The notes beneath the pieces were generated by a model. The model saw nothing but the letters and a program-made list of their open reading frames with translations. It searched no databases and was not told the origin of the DNA. A program made the position numbers and the translations under genes. DNA of 64,000 bases from Durusdinium trenchii (taxonomy: Eukaryota > Sar > Dinophyceae > Suessiales > Symbiodiniaceae). Shown here one piece after another: positions 13,764 to 24,600 of the stretch. Location: contig CAXAMN010018890.1 of the NCBI GenBank assembly GCA_963970005.1, positions 731,572 through 795,571 of the forward strand. The letters are read 5' to 3'. Position 1 is the stretch's first letter; each line of letters starts with the position of its first letter.

Positions 13764-14291
13764 ATGGGCTGCATCTGCAGCAACCACCAGGTGTCACAGC
13801 ATGTGCAGCTGGCGCAGTCGCGGCGTGAGTCTGCGAGTGGGCCAACTTTGCTCCAAGATCGGCCAAACAGAAGCGCCAAGGACAGCAAGGCTCATGAGAA
13901 GAGATTCGAGCTTGAAGCGGATGCAGGAGTTCCCTTCCAAGGACGTTCGAGTGGTAGTGCAAAGTGCGAGGAGCCGTGGGAGAGGGAGCTGCTTGAGGTG
14001 AGTGCGGAGTTGAAGCGAAAGCTTGATGATCCACACTTTGTGGCGATGCGATGCGATTTGGATGGCTCTGGTGATCTGGATCTTCATGAGCTCAAGCAGG
14101 CAGCTCAGGTCTTTGGCATGAGGTTCGAATCGAAGAAGTCCGAAGATATAACAAAGCTTCGAGGGCTCATGGCAGGGAAGCAGCGGATCAGCAAGGAGCG
14201 CTTCGGTGAGCTAGTGAAGGAGTTTCAGGGATCTCCGGGGTTTGTGAAGGAGTTTCAGCCTGTACAGCGAACCTTTGATCAACAAAGCTAA
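13764..14291 (+). CDS. EF-hand protein with N-terminal acylation signal (intronless)
   Basis: A 175-residue intronless frame; ATG at 13764 (G at +4), TAA at 14289-14291. The N-terminus MGCICS carries glycine 2 for N-myristoylation and cysteines 3 and 5 for palmitoylation, so membrane anchoring is likely (inference). Residues 70-97 form a charged helix (ERELLEVSAELKRKL). Residues 98-109, DLDGSGDLDLHE, form a canonical calcium-binding EF-hand loop with acidic residues at positions 1, 3, 7, 9 and 12. A second helix-turn-helix (about 120-140, around KQRISKERFGELV) lacks the acidic ligands and may be a non-binding partner hand. It sits 159 bases upstream of the ankyrin gene in the same orientation; both lack introns in an intron-dense region. 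Its precise partner is unknown. Confidence 0.85.
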   Translation: MGCICSNHQVSQHVQLAQSRRESASGPTLLQDRPNRSAKDSKAHEKRFELEADAGVPFQGRSSGSAKCEEPWERELLEVSAELKRKLDDPHFVAMRCDLDGSGDLDLHELKQAAQVFGMRFESKKSEDITKLRGLMAGKQRISKERFGELVKEFQGSPGFVKEFQPVQRTFDQQS

Positions 14292-14450
14292 GCTTTTTCA
14301 TGCTTCTTAACTTGTTGTTCTCCAAAGGTTCACTGGAGAGGTGTTTGCCTTGCCTTCATTCTATGTTGCTGAGTTTTTCGGAGCATTGCTTTGCGTGGCG
14401 TATTTTGATCCTCGGCCGAGTGAGGAACGGTTCCGCACTCCTTGCGGGGC

Positions 14451-16085
14451 ATGGCTTTGGGTCAGTTGCATCACCTGGAGACTCTGTTCATCAACTCTGG
14501 GTGGCTAGCTGCGCAGTGCGAATCCTTCAACACCAACCACGCATGGGCCATCCAAGAAGGCTCCAAGTTCCAACAAGCTCCGAACCTCTATGCCTTGGAC
14601 ACTTTTGTGGTGACTCCCATGTCCAAACCAGGAACATGCGCAGCCCGCGAGCAGGATGTTCACCAAACCATTCCTTGTGCAACTGGAGCTTCTTCCTTCT
14701 CGGAGTTGGTGAACCCCAATGGACTCTACGTCCATTGCTTTGTCTCCCACTTCTGGGGGCATTTGTTCTCCAGCACTCTCAAGGCTCTTGATATCTGGGC
14801 TCAAGACAACTTCCAGAAGATGCAAAGCGCGCAGGCGGAATCTCTGGTCTTCTGGATTTGTTTGTTTGCCCTGAATCAGCACGATGTTGCTGAAGAGGTG
14901 GGAGAGAACCCTAGGCAAAGCCCATTCAATGCGGCCCTAGCACAAGCCAAGGGAGGCGGGGTGATGGTTTTGGATGAGGATGTCAATCCCTTCAAAAGGG
15001 TTTGGTGCCTCTTTGAGATATCGCGTCTGAAGGATTTGCAGAGGCCCTTCGAGTTGATTTCTGCCTTGGGATCTTTGTCGAAGCCCGTGACATTTGCAGC
15101 AGAGTCAGGGGTATCAGAAGCTGAAGTGACTGAGCTGCTGCAAGAAACTTGCAAGGCATTGTGGGAGGTGTCAATGACCAAAGCTCAGAGTTCGGTGGAA
15201 GGGGACAAGTATTTGATTTGGGCTGAGATAGCCGACTGTCGCTGCAAGATGTTTTTGCAGTCATTAGGTGCTAGAGTATTCTTCGACACGCTTTTTAATA
15301 CAGGTGGGCTTGTTGGGTTGTCACGCTGCTTCTCGACTTGTGATCACTACGTGCGCTCGCTGCTGTCCACTAGCATGCTTCAAATCTTCCTTACAAGGAA
15401 GGAGTATGTGGTAGCAGCAGAGTGCTGCTGCAAAGGTGCCCTGTTTACAGAAGAGCAACTTAGTGAGATTTGTGCAAGTTTTACTCCCGCAGAACGAGCC
15501 ACCTGGTTGAATGCTTTGCTTATGGAGGCGGCTGAATTGCCCATGGCAAAACGACTGCTGGAGCATGGAGCCGATGTGGAGGCTGCAGACAGCAATGGCG
15601 ACACCGTGCTGATGTCAGCTGCCCGCAGTGGCCACGAGTCTGTTGCAAAGCTACTGTTGGAGCGTGGTGCAGATGCAGGTTCCACGAACAAAACTGGCAG
15701 TTCTGCGTTGATGTTTGCCGCCGCTTTAGGTGGCCATGAGTCTTTGGTGCGGAGGCTGTTAGAGCATGGTGCCGATGCAGGTGCGGCCAACAATGAGGGT
15801 ACTACTTCGTTGATGGGTGCTGCTTACCGTGGCCATGAGTCCATCGTGAAGCTACTGCTGTCGCACGGCGCCAATCCGCGGGCAGCGGACCATGCTGGTA
15901 ACACTTCGCTGATGCATGCGGCTTTGGCTGGTCACGAGTTAGTGGCAAAGCTGCTTCTGAAGCATGGTGCCGATGTAAGGGCCACCACCAACAACGGTGA
16001 CACTGCGCTGAGACGGGCTTCTCAAGGTGGTCATAAGACCGTGGCCAGGCTATTGCTGGAGAATGGTGCTGATGAAACAGCCTGA
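14451..16085 (+). CDS. TIR-like domain plus six ankyrin repeats (intronless)
   Basis: A 544-residue intronless frame. An in-frame stop at 14421-14423 precedes the first ATG at 14451, and TGA ends it at 16083-16085. Residues about 93-195 form a globular domain with FVSHFWG, a hydrophobic strand (SLVFWICLFALNQHD), SPFNAALAQAKGG, VMVLDEDVNPF and VWCLFEI. I know this order (SH.WG, NQHD, AKG, VLD, WCLFE) from large protist families with a TIR-like fold; its enzymatic activity is not established. Residues about 200-350 are helical with a Cys-rich patch (AAECCCKG). Residues about 351-544 hold six ankyrin repeats (pattern DTALMxAAxxGHExVxKLLLEHGAD), a protein-binding solenoid. The last five are so alike at DNA level that recent internal duplication is likely. 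A signalling or immunity-like sensor is possible but inferred. Confidence 0.88.
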   Translation: MALGQLHHLETLFINSGWLAAQCESFNTNHAWAIQEGSKFQQAPNLYALDTFVVTPMSKPGTCAAREQDVHQTIPCATGASSFSELVNPNGLYVHCFVSHFWGHLFSSTLKALDIWAQDNFQKMQSAQAESLVFWICLFALNQHDVAEEVGENPRQSPFNAALAQAKGGGVMVLDEDVNPFKRVWCLFEISRLKDLQRPFELISALGSLSKPVTFAAESGVSEAEVTELLQETCKALWEVSMTKAQSSVEGDKYLIWAEIADCRCKMFLQSLGARVFFDTLFNTGGLVGLSRCFSTCDHYVRSLLSTSMLQIFLTRKEYVVAAECCCKGALFTEEQLSEICASFTPAERATWLNALLMEAAELPMAKRLLEHGADVEAADSNGDTVLMSAARSGHESVAKLLLERGADAGSTNKTGSSALMFAAALGGHESLVRRLLEHGADAGAANNEGTTSLMGAAYRGHESIVKLLLSHGANPRAADHAGNTSLMHAALAGHELVAKLLLKHGADVRATTNNGDTALRRASQGGHKTVARLLLENGADETA

Positions 16086-18630
16086 AGGCGCCATGTCACT
16101 CCATACCAGATTCCTTGCTTTTGGGGTCCATAAGCCGCAAAGTTGGAGTTCCCTTTGCTGCCCCCAGGCAGTCAGAAAGTCGTGGCTAAGCTACTGCAGC
16201 GTGTTTTCAACATCTTTGGACAGCCGCTGGCAACAATGGTTGCACGACAAGTCCATGCGTCAGAAAAGGCAAGGAGACAGCCAATAGTTGCAGCGAGTGA
16301 ACCGTGGTCGGAACAGTTGTTTTGATGGCTGAATTCGGAATAGGTAAGAGCTCAACATTTCATCCTCCACCAACTTGGTAGAACAAGTCCCTTCAAGTTC
16401 ATTCGCAAGGACCCTGGTCGAAGGAAGCCTAGACTACCAACCCATGATAGAGTTGAAGGAACTCGGTATTTGCATGCTTCCACTCCTCTTTGTTTTCCTT
16501 GTTGAGGCAGAGACTGAAGCAGCTGCCTGAAAGACTGCTGGCGTGAAAGACGGCTGCCTGCTAGGTTTTGATGATGCATATTTGTCCATCCCTTTCGGAT
16601 GAAACTTTTTTGAGCTCATCAGGCTTGCCGCTGATCTTCGGAAGATCCAGTGACCTTTCAACTAGAGTCTCAAAACATATTTGTGCTTTGCGACGGAGAA
16701 CTTCTGTGCCTGCGATCCTGCGATGTTTGCTCAAGTTCTGACTTGCTTACTCTGATTTTTCTTCAAACAAAAGCTCGCGCGAAGGCTTATGTGCAACTCA
16801 GCTCACAACGAAGGCTTCAAGTCAACCCTCCTCCAACCAAACACCACGAAGAATTCATTTCGGATGATCCATCACGAAGACTCTCGAAGGCGAGACCAGA
16901 AGTAATCAGCCGTTTTCAGGTCTCCTTCTTCACCTGAGAAGGTTTCCGAAACAGTCCCGGTAGGAGAGAAGGAGCGTCACATGAGCGTCAGGTGACCCAA
17001 GGAAACACCTCACATCTTTGGTTTCCAGTGCACTCGAATCCTATTTCAAGTGCTGCACAGGGTCGATGAGAACAGGATCAGCAACTGCAGGGCGGCTGTG
17101 CAGGCCTAGGGATCACCAAAATCGTGGGCAATGGCGGCTGTGCAGGCGGTTTTGGGTCATGGGCTGGGGGTCAGAGTGATGCTGGGGGTCAGAGTTGACT
17201 TCGCCACATCTCTCTCTCTCTCTATCTATATTTATTTTTACTACATTGGACAAACAAATGCAGGAAATCGCCGTTCAGAAACCATTTTCAATGTAAGAGC
17301 CTCCTCCTTTCAGTCCACGTGCCGGGGATCATCTCTGCCAGTCGATTCCTCATGGCAGCCAGTGACATTCCACCGTTATTGGATTTGTGACACTTTTCAG
17401 TTTGGGAACTCCAACAGTTTCTGTTCGCCACTTCTTTGTTCGTCCTCCCCTCGTCCTTCCCTCTTCGAGCTTAGCACTGCCAAGGCAGTGCAGTCCAACT
17501 GCACCTCTTCCATCCAGTCCTTTGCTTTCAGGCGTCGGTGCCGCAATGGCCGTCCCTGTCAGGAGCTCAGGAGCTCCGCAGCGAGGTCCTGGTGTTGTCC
17601 AACTGAGTTCGAGTCCATGGCGTTTTTTTGGGGAACAATTTCGCCCCGGTTGCCTGCGTTCCCGGTCCAACGGTCGCTCCGTGAAAGGGACATGCGGAGG
17701 AAACCGGCGCCAAGGGGGGTGCCGGAAACGCTCCGAGGCAAAGATGGAGCCCGTTGCCGGGGGAGTCCTGGTGAGCTGGAGTGCAAGGGGAGGGGGTGTT
17801 TTGTCCAAGTGCAAGGGGTAGTCCTGCAATCAACGCTGAAAGGAATCATCTTAGATATGTTTGGAGGAGAATCGTTTTTTCACCAGATAGCTATAGGGGG
17901 GGTCTTCCTTCTCACTGACTCGGGTGGCTGATCGGCGTTTCTGGTGCACCGCTGCCGCTGCAGCCTTATCTCCTTGCTTTGTCTTCCCACTTCTTTGGAC
18001 TCATTTTGGCGAATTACTTCTCCTTTGTAGAGTTAAGTTGGGTGCCAAAAGTTGCTTTCAGCACAGGTGCTTCTGTTTTGTAGAGTTACTTAGTTGCTCT
18101 CCGGCGTCTACGCCAGTGTTTTTTGTTTTTTGCAAGGGGTCGTGACATCCAGTGGTTGGTGAGAGAGTGGATCGATTCTGGTGTTGATATTCACACACCT
18201 GTGAACCGAAGATCAAGAACACCCTCAGACTGTGACCTTGAAGAGGTCCAGGACCCGTAGACCCGTCCGAATTGGGGTCTCCACCGATGGAGGGGAATAT
18301 GCCTAAGTTTCGCGTTTCGGTGCTTTGGACCTTTTCGGTGCTTTGGACCTGGTGCGAATGGTTCTTCTCTGAAGGCTTTGATCGTCTCAAATAAATTCGA
18401 CACACACCTTCCACCCTCCAAAAATATCAAATTCTCGAGATACAGGCACAAAACACACACAACACTAGCCTCGCTAGCCAACTATATATACACAATCACA
18501 GAAACAACTGGACACAAGCAGAATTGCACACACACACATTGCCAACAATATATTAACAGGCAAAAAAACTGTGAGATCATTGTTTTCCTGGTCTCCCTGT
18601 AGGTTGGCGAAGCCCTTGCGATCACTGGGC
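16086..18630. other. Spacer between ankyrin gene and FG-repeat gene
   Basis: Just after the ankyrin stop, 16165-16205 encodes SQKVVAKLLQ in an open frame, resembling a decayed ankyrin helix. At 17210-17250 there is a short CT/TA-rich simple repeat. A GC-rich patch at 17540-17830 is open in all frames on both strands and could be an exon, but no frame is favoured. The rest shows nothing recognisable. Confidence 0.4.
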
Positions 18631-21600
18631 ATGGCGGATGTTTTTGGCTCCTCGGACGCGGACAGGGCGAGCAACTTGAGCGAGTGGAGGGAGTTAGGAG
18701 AGGGAGTCAGTAACTTGACAACCCTGGGGCACACAATGGTAAGGGTTGGGGAAGGGGAAGGGGAATGGCAGGGGAAAGGTAGATGTTTTTGCGGGAGTGC
18801 TTGCGTTTGTGGGGGGTGGTGGGATACTACGTGATTTGTGTGTGATTGATTTGTCTTGAATAGGATGTCTTGGGGAGTTCTTCATGCAGCACGCTTTAGG
18901 AAGGGACTATATAGATTACACCACCCATTTCGGTGAACCCCGAGCATGTATGGTCCTTGCAAGATGTTCCCTTTTTCCAGCGAGAAGCTCCTAAGTTCTG
19001 GTTTCCCTGAATCGCCTTCATTCTTCGGTCAATCGCCCTTCACTCGAAAGCTCTGAGTTGAGAACCCTGCGATCACCACCGGCTTCGGCTTCAAAGCTTG
19101 GACGCGCCCCATTGGATCCCTTAAAAAGAACCGGCCGCGTTGGACAATGCCCAACGCAGTCAGGTTCTTTTTCTTGTTTGTTTGGTGCACGAGAACGGAG
19201 GTCCCGAGAAACTTCACTCTATGCTGATCCCCAATAGATCAATCTGAAATTGGACTGTCTTAGTCTCCTTGCTGGACAGTACGTCCAACTCTCCGGCTTC
19301 CAACGCTTGGTGGCGACGGATCTCAGGTTCTGCAGAGGAGGGGGAATTGGAGTGAACGGGTGGAAGGGGGATAGCACGTTCACCAGAGTCTTGTTTGACG
19401 GTCTTGCATGGAACTGTGTCAACGAAAACACCTGGGCGGATAGCTCCATGCCTGGTCCATGCTCCCCAAAAACCTCCCACCCAAACCATGGAATCGTTCT
19501 ATGAGAGTTGCTACCCGTCGGGGAGCTTTTCGGGGCCACCGACCTCCCGATCGACGGCAGCCCCGCTCCTTGGACGCTGCGAAGGAACAAAGGAGGTCAA
19601 AAGGGTGTGCCCTGAAGGAGGACCAGTGGTTGTGACCCTACTAGAAAGGTAACCGTCCATCCAAAATTGGATCATTTCTCAGTTTGATCAAATACATGTA
19701 TACATAAGCTTCCTCGGGACACCATTCCGCACTCAAGATTGGCTTCACGGAAAACAAGCTGTCCGCTCCCTCGACCGTTCGCTGTCCCGACCGACGGCGT
19801 CGTCCTGACAGTCCTCGCCGGTCGCGTCCGGACGGTCCTTTGTCGTCGGACCGGCGGGACGAACGAAGCCGCGGACACCCCGGACGCGACGCCCGAACGA
19901 GCGAGCGAGGGAGTTGGCCGGCGACGTTGCAGGACTTCGTCCTTCCTTCCAAGAGGCTCAGGCGCGGCGGCAGGGTGAAACTCATTCCATTCGAGCGAGG
20001 AGCCCCTGCTCTCGGTGGGTGAACCAGAACCTGCTCAAAGGTCCTGGGTTTTTCGTGTGCCTCATAGTAGGAAAACCATCCTTTGATCATGCAAAAGAAA
20101 GCACATTAAGTATCTGTCTTTCTTGAGGGGTCCTCATCTATTTTTGACACACCAAAAAAGGTCTTCAGATCTTGGCAGATGACGATGTCCTTTTCTCCAC
20201 CTTCGGGTGGTGAACTGTGTTGTAGCAAGCTACGGTGCTAGAAGATTCACAGGCGCATGTGGACAGCGTCCATCGCTGGAAAAGAGCAACGCTGTTCTTC
20301 ATGGTATACTGGGAACATCTTGCAACCTCAGAATAGGCAGGCCTCAACCCCCTCAGCCCAGCCCGGCAGCCGCCTAGCCTGAACATTCTCATAATTCTCC
20401 ATTCTTTGAACCTGCAGACGGTCTCACCCATTCTCAACGTCGTACCCAACCGGCGTACCCAAACGGAAGTCGTTGACCGAGTCGGACGGTCCAGGGACTG
20501 GACGGAGAGCAACGCCAAGCGGCGTCGGACCGGATCCTGGCACTGCCCGCCGTCGACCGACGGCACCATTGGGACGGTGAGAGGATGTGAGATGTGTGAT
20601 GGTGAGCGGATGTGTTTTGTGGACAGGGTGTTTTGCTTGAGAAAAACACCGAAAGGTGACGGAATGTCAGACACATTCATTCATATTTCATCATATTATA
20701 TAAGCACTAGTTTCAGCTATTTTCCTATGTGCCTTCGGCAAATATGGAAGATGGGCAGAAGCTTGAAGATATCGAAGATGGTCCTGATTGGATGTTTCGA
20801 AGCATTTTCTGCCGGTGTTCGACGGATGTTTTCTTGGCTCCTCAAGCAACATCGGTGGCGCATCCTTTGTCGCTTTATAGAGACACAAACTGATCACAGT
20901 CACACAAGCTTTAAATGAAGTACCTCAGGATGAGTTTCACTGACCATGAAACAAGGATCACTGTGGTGTAGCCATGTGTTCTGGATTGCACACCGTGTTT
21001 GCCCCACTTCACACTGTTGGTTCTGGAATGCCACGCTCCAATCACCTGGCAAACCTTTTAAAGTTTGTGAGAACCTTTGTACAGCAAAAGCGTGGCCAGG
21101 TTGCTGTCGGCACCAATCCCGGCTGACCAGGGGGGTCGCTACGCGTCTGCATTTGTAGTTGCACAACAAACAGTGAGGGCAATCTAATTTGCCAGAGAAA
21201 CGTTTGTCCAGCGGCGGAATTTCTAAAAAATGCCTTCGTAGCATAGCATCTTGGAGATTCTAAATTCATATCATTCACATTATCCACCAGAAGACACTGG
21301 AAGAGACACTGGAATCCGATCTCCCAGGATCTTTGTTCGCCAAGCCGAAGCCGTCTTCAGCGAGCCGCCTTTCAGGCCGCGGCCGTTTTCCCGTCCGCGG
21401 CACACCGCACGGTGTGCCGTTCGAACGACGGTTCCGGTCGGACGATGGAACCGTTGTGGGTCCTGAGACAGAAAGAAGAGTGCCGGTTTTGAGCATGTCT
21501 GATTTCGGAAGAACCAGGACACCATCTGGTGGTCCAGTCTCTGCAGAGATCACTGAGTCGCGACCCATTTTCCTCCTCAGGCAGCGCTGGAGGCCTCGCC

Positions 21601-24600
21601 GCGCCGGGCTCGGCGCTCTCCGCGGTGGAGGAGGAGAGCTCCGAAGAGGATGCGAAGAGCGATGGCAGCAACGAAGGCGATGTGGAGCGGGGTATGCTTG
21701 GGTGGTGAAAAGATGGATTGGGTTCGGGGTGATGGGTGTGAAGTCATAGGCTCATCTGCTGAAGGTAGACTGCATGTTCAAAGATCCGTGGGGGGTGTTC
21801 GTAGCTTTTACTGATTCATTCGCAATCCAAACTTCAAGAATTCCAGCGGCGAAGTGGCTGACTGCCCAGGGGCACTGATCCCAGACTTTCCTCGTTTGCA
21901 TCGCGCAACTTGGGTCACCCCCTCCCCAAACCTCGCTGGATGACGCCATGGTCGCCTCCGTCGCAGGGGCCCAAGACGCCATTGAAGTGAAGGATGCCGA
22001 GACCCTCTGGAAGGTCAACATCGAAGCGGTCTACCGCCGCAAAAACCCGCCCGGAAGTCCCAGAGACCCCGCCGTGCTGCCGGGGGTGGAAGCCGGCGGA
22101 AGGACGGACCCTTCGGACCTTTGGTTCCTTTCCGGACCTTGTTGTGGTGGTGAGAGGATTGGATGGACGACGTGGATGGATGGATAGAATGGGAGTGGAT
22201 GGGAGTGGATGGGTACTGCAATCTTTCAGTTAACACCCACTCGCAATCCTAGGCACCAGGGATCGGCTTCATCGGATCTGGCGGAGTTGGGTGAAATAGC
22301 TACCACAGTAGATCCAACCTCAACTTGAGCCTGCTTTCCGGTCTCCTGCCTCACCAGTTCCGCCGTGAGCCGGAGAGTCAGGGCTTTCAACGACGACGTC
22401 ACGCCGTCACGACCTCCGCCCTCCGCTGTCCATGTCGGGCGTCCGTCCGGCAGGAAGCTGCTTGAGAAGGTCCCGGAGTTCATCGCCAAGTACAAGGTGA
22501 CGGGGTGACCGCGGGTTCACCCGTTCCGCCCGCCTTCCGCCTCCGAATCCGGTCCGGATGCGCCGGAGCCATGGAGGTCCGAGGTGCAGGTCCTGCAGGT
22601 GCTGTAGGTCCAGTCACCGAGGTCCGGGAGTCCTTTGGTTTTTGTTTTTGCTGCTGTAAATCAAAAACACATGGGCTCACATGATGTTCATCTCTACTTT
22701 TTTGCTGAAGCAGTTTCGGTGGAAACTCTCCTCTGGAAAGCAGTGGGCTTTCCGCTCCCTGCTCCGCCCGCCCTTCGTCCGCCGGAGCGGCGGCCTCGGC
22801 CATCGGATCGACTCTTTTGACCAGGAGAAGGGCACTCCGCTCTCGCACTTGTACGCGAAGGCGAAGTCCAAACCGCCTGGGGTTACTGTGAGTCACTTTC
22901 CGACCGATGCCTGGGTGGACAGAGATTGAAAGAGCTGTGTCCTTTTGTTAGAGGCACCATACTGTAGGAGGAACTGGTGGGTGAATCCCAAGTCCAATCT
23001 TTCAGGGGCGAGGAACCAGGAGCTCCAAACAGACGATTTGGGACCAGGACATTTGAAGGGGGAAGTTGCGTTGGAGCTGGGGCAAGGAGAACCAGCCGAA
23101 CTCTTTCTCCCCGCGGCCTTGTTTCGCTCTGTTGACACCCGCGTGCCAGGTCTGCCGAACTTACGACTTGGACCCCAAGGTGATGTGGGCCACGCGGGGT
23201 GACGAGGCAGAGCCAGAGAACGAGGACGAGGCGCGGACGTGGAAGCTGTCGGGGTGTTCTGCATGGGCATAGCGATGTGTGGGACAGCCACGACGATAGA
23301 GTGAGTGAACTCATGAGGCAGGTTCCGCCTCAGCAAAATCGTCTGAGGCCTGGGGGGAAGAACCATTTCACTTAGAATATCTTAGAGTAGTTTCAGACTC
23401 CTTTCTCCAGGTTGATGTTTTTGAAGCGCACCTGCCAGGATGGTGCCTGCTTCAAAGAGAATGCCTTCGATGAGGGCGAGGCAAAGCCTGCCTGTTCTGA
23501 ATACCACCATAAGGCAGTCGTGGGTTTCATGCGCATTCATCAGGGTTTTCATAGGGGTTTCTGCTTGGCTTTGTGGCTTTGTGGGTAGAATGGTCTATGG
23601 GGTTCGGTATCTCTTTGCTTGGCAAAAAGATTCTTCGCTTCGCTCCGGAGGGTCCCGACGACATCCCCCGGTGAGACATCCATTTTCTCAAACATGGCCA
23701 ATCTTGATTGGTCCAAGCTCCATAACGAAACTGGCTTCTCATGTCTGAAAAGGAGGACAAAAGAAACTCTTTCTCCTGCCTGGGTGGAAAAAATGGTTTC
23801 CAAGCCCTGTTGCCCATTTGCACAAGAGCCAAGAAAGATGTGGTTTGAATGCCACACCATGCTAGGCCTATATCTGCAGGACAGGTGAGTGACACGAGCA
23901 GCCCAGGAAAAGGGGACTTTAGCACATTTTTCTTACCAACCTGTTTCTTGAAACAACGTGTGACCGAGTGTGTGACACGGATTCTCAGACCGCCCAAATG
24001 TACTGGTCCGTTTTCCATTTTCAAATTTGCAGATAGTCCTTCTTGACAGATGATGGTCGAGCAATTTTACTATGACAGAATTCATATAACGGTACAGCAC
24101 GACGACTCCCAGTTTTTTTTGTTGGGCCTCAGCCTCCGGGGCCGCTTGGCCAAAATGCCGCGGCTCCGTGAGAGTGTGTGTCCAAAAGGCGAAGGCCACT
24201 GAGAGCTCCAAGCCGACAGGTTCTGCGGAGCGCAATGGTTTGCGGTGTGGAAATGGGTGGGACACAGCAGAAATGGTTGAGACCAGTGGGTCGGTGTGGG
24301 TCGGTGTGGGTCGGTGTGGGTCTATTGGTGAAATGGGCGGAAAAAGATGGAAATGGTCGGGAACACCTTTTGCGAAAGGCCATGAGTGAAGTGGGGTGTT
24401 GTGACCCACACGCCCAGGCCATATCCTAAATGCAACCAACAGCGGGTGAATCGCTCGAGCTTCCCCAAAGTCTGTTTGTCCGGAGCATTTTGGAGAAGAA
24501 GCCCTGGAAGACACCAGGTAGTCTGTAGATGTTTTGGGGTCCCTTTTCAAGGATGATTTTGTTCGACACCGGTTCGTGATCCGACGTGGGGCCAACACAA

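Noticed and set aside
14442-14450. Upstream TTG as start of the ankyrin gene
   Set aside because: Non-ATG start not expected in a nuclear gene; the first ATG after the in-frame stop is at 14451.
17131-17931. 266-residue + strand frame
   Set aside because: First half runs through a CT/TA simple repeat and the rest is open on both strands because of GC richness; no family resemblance.
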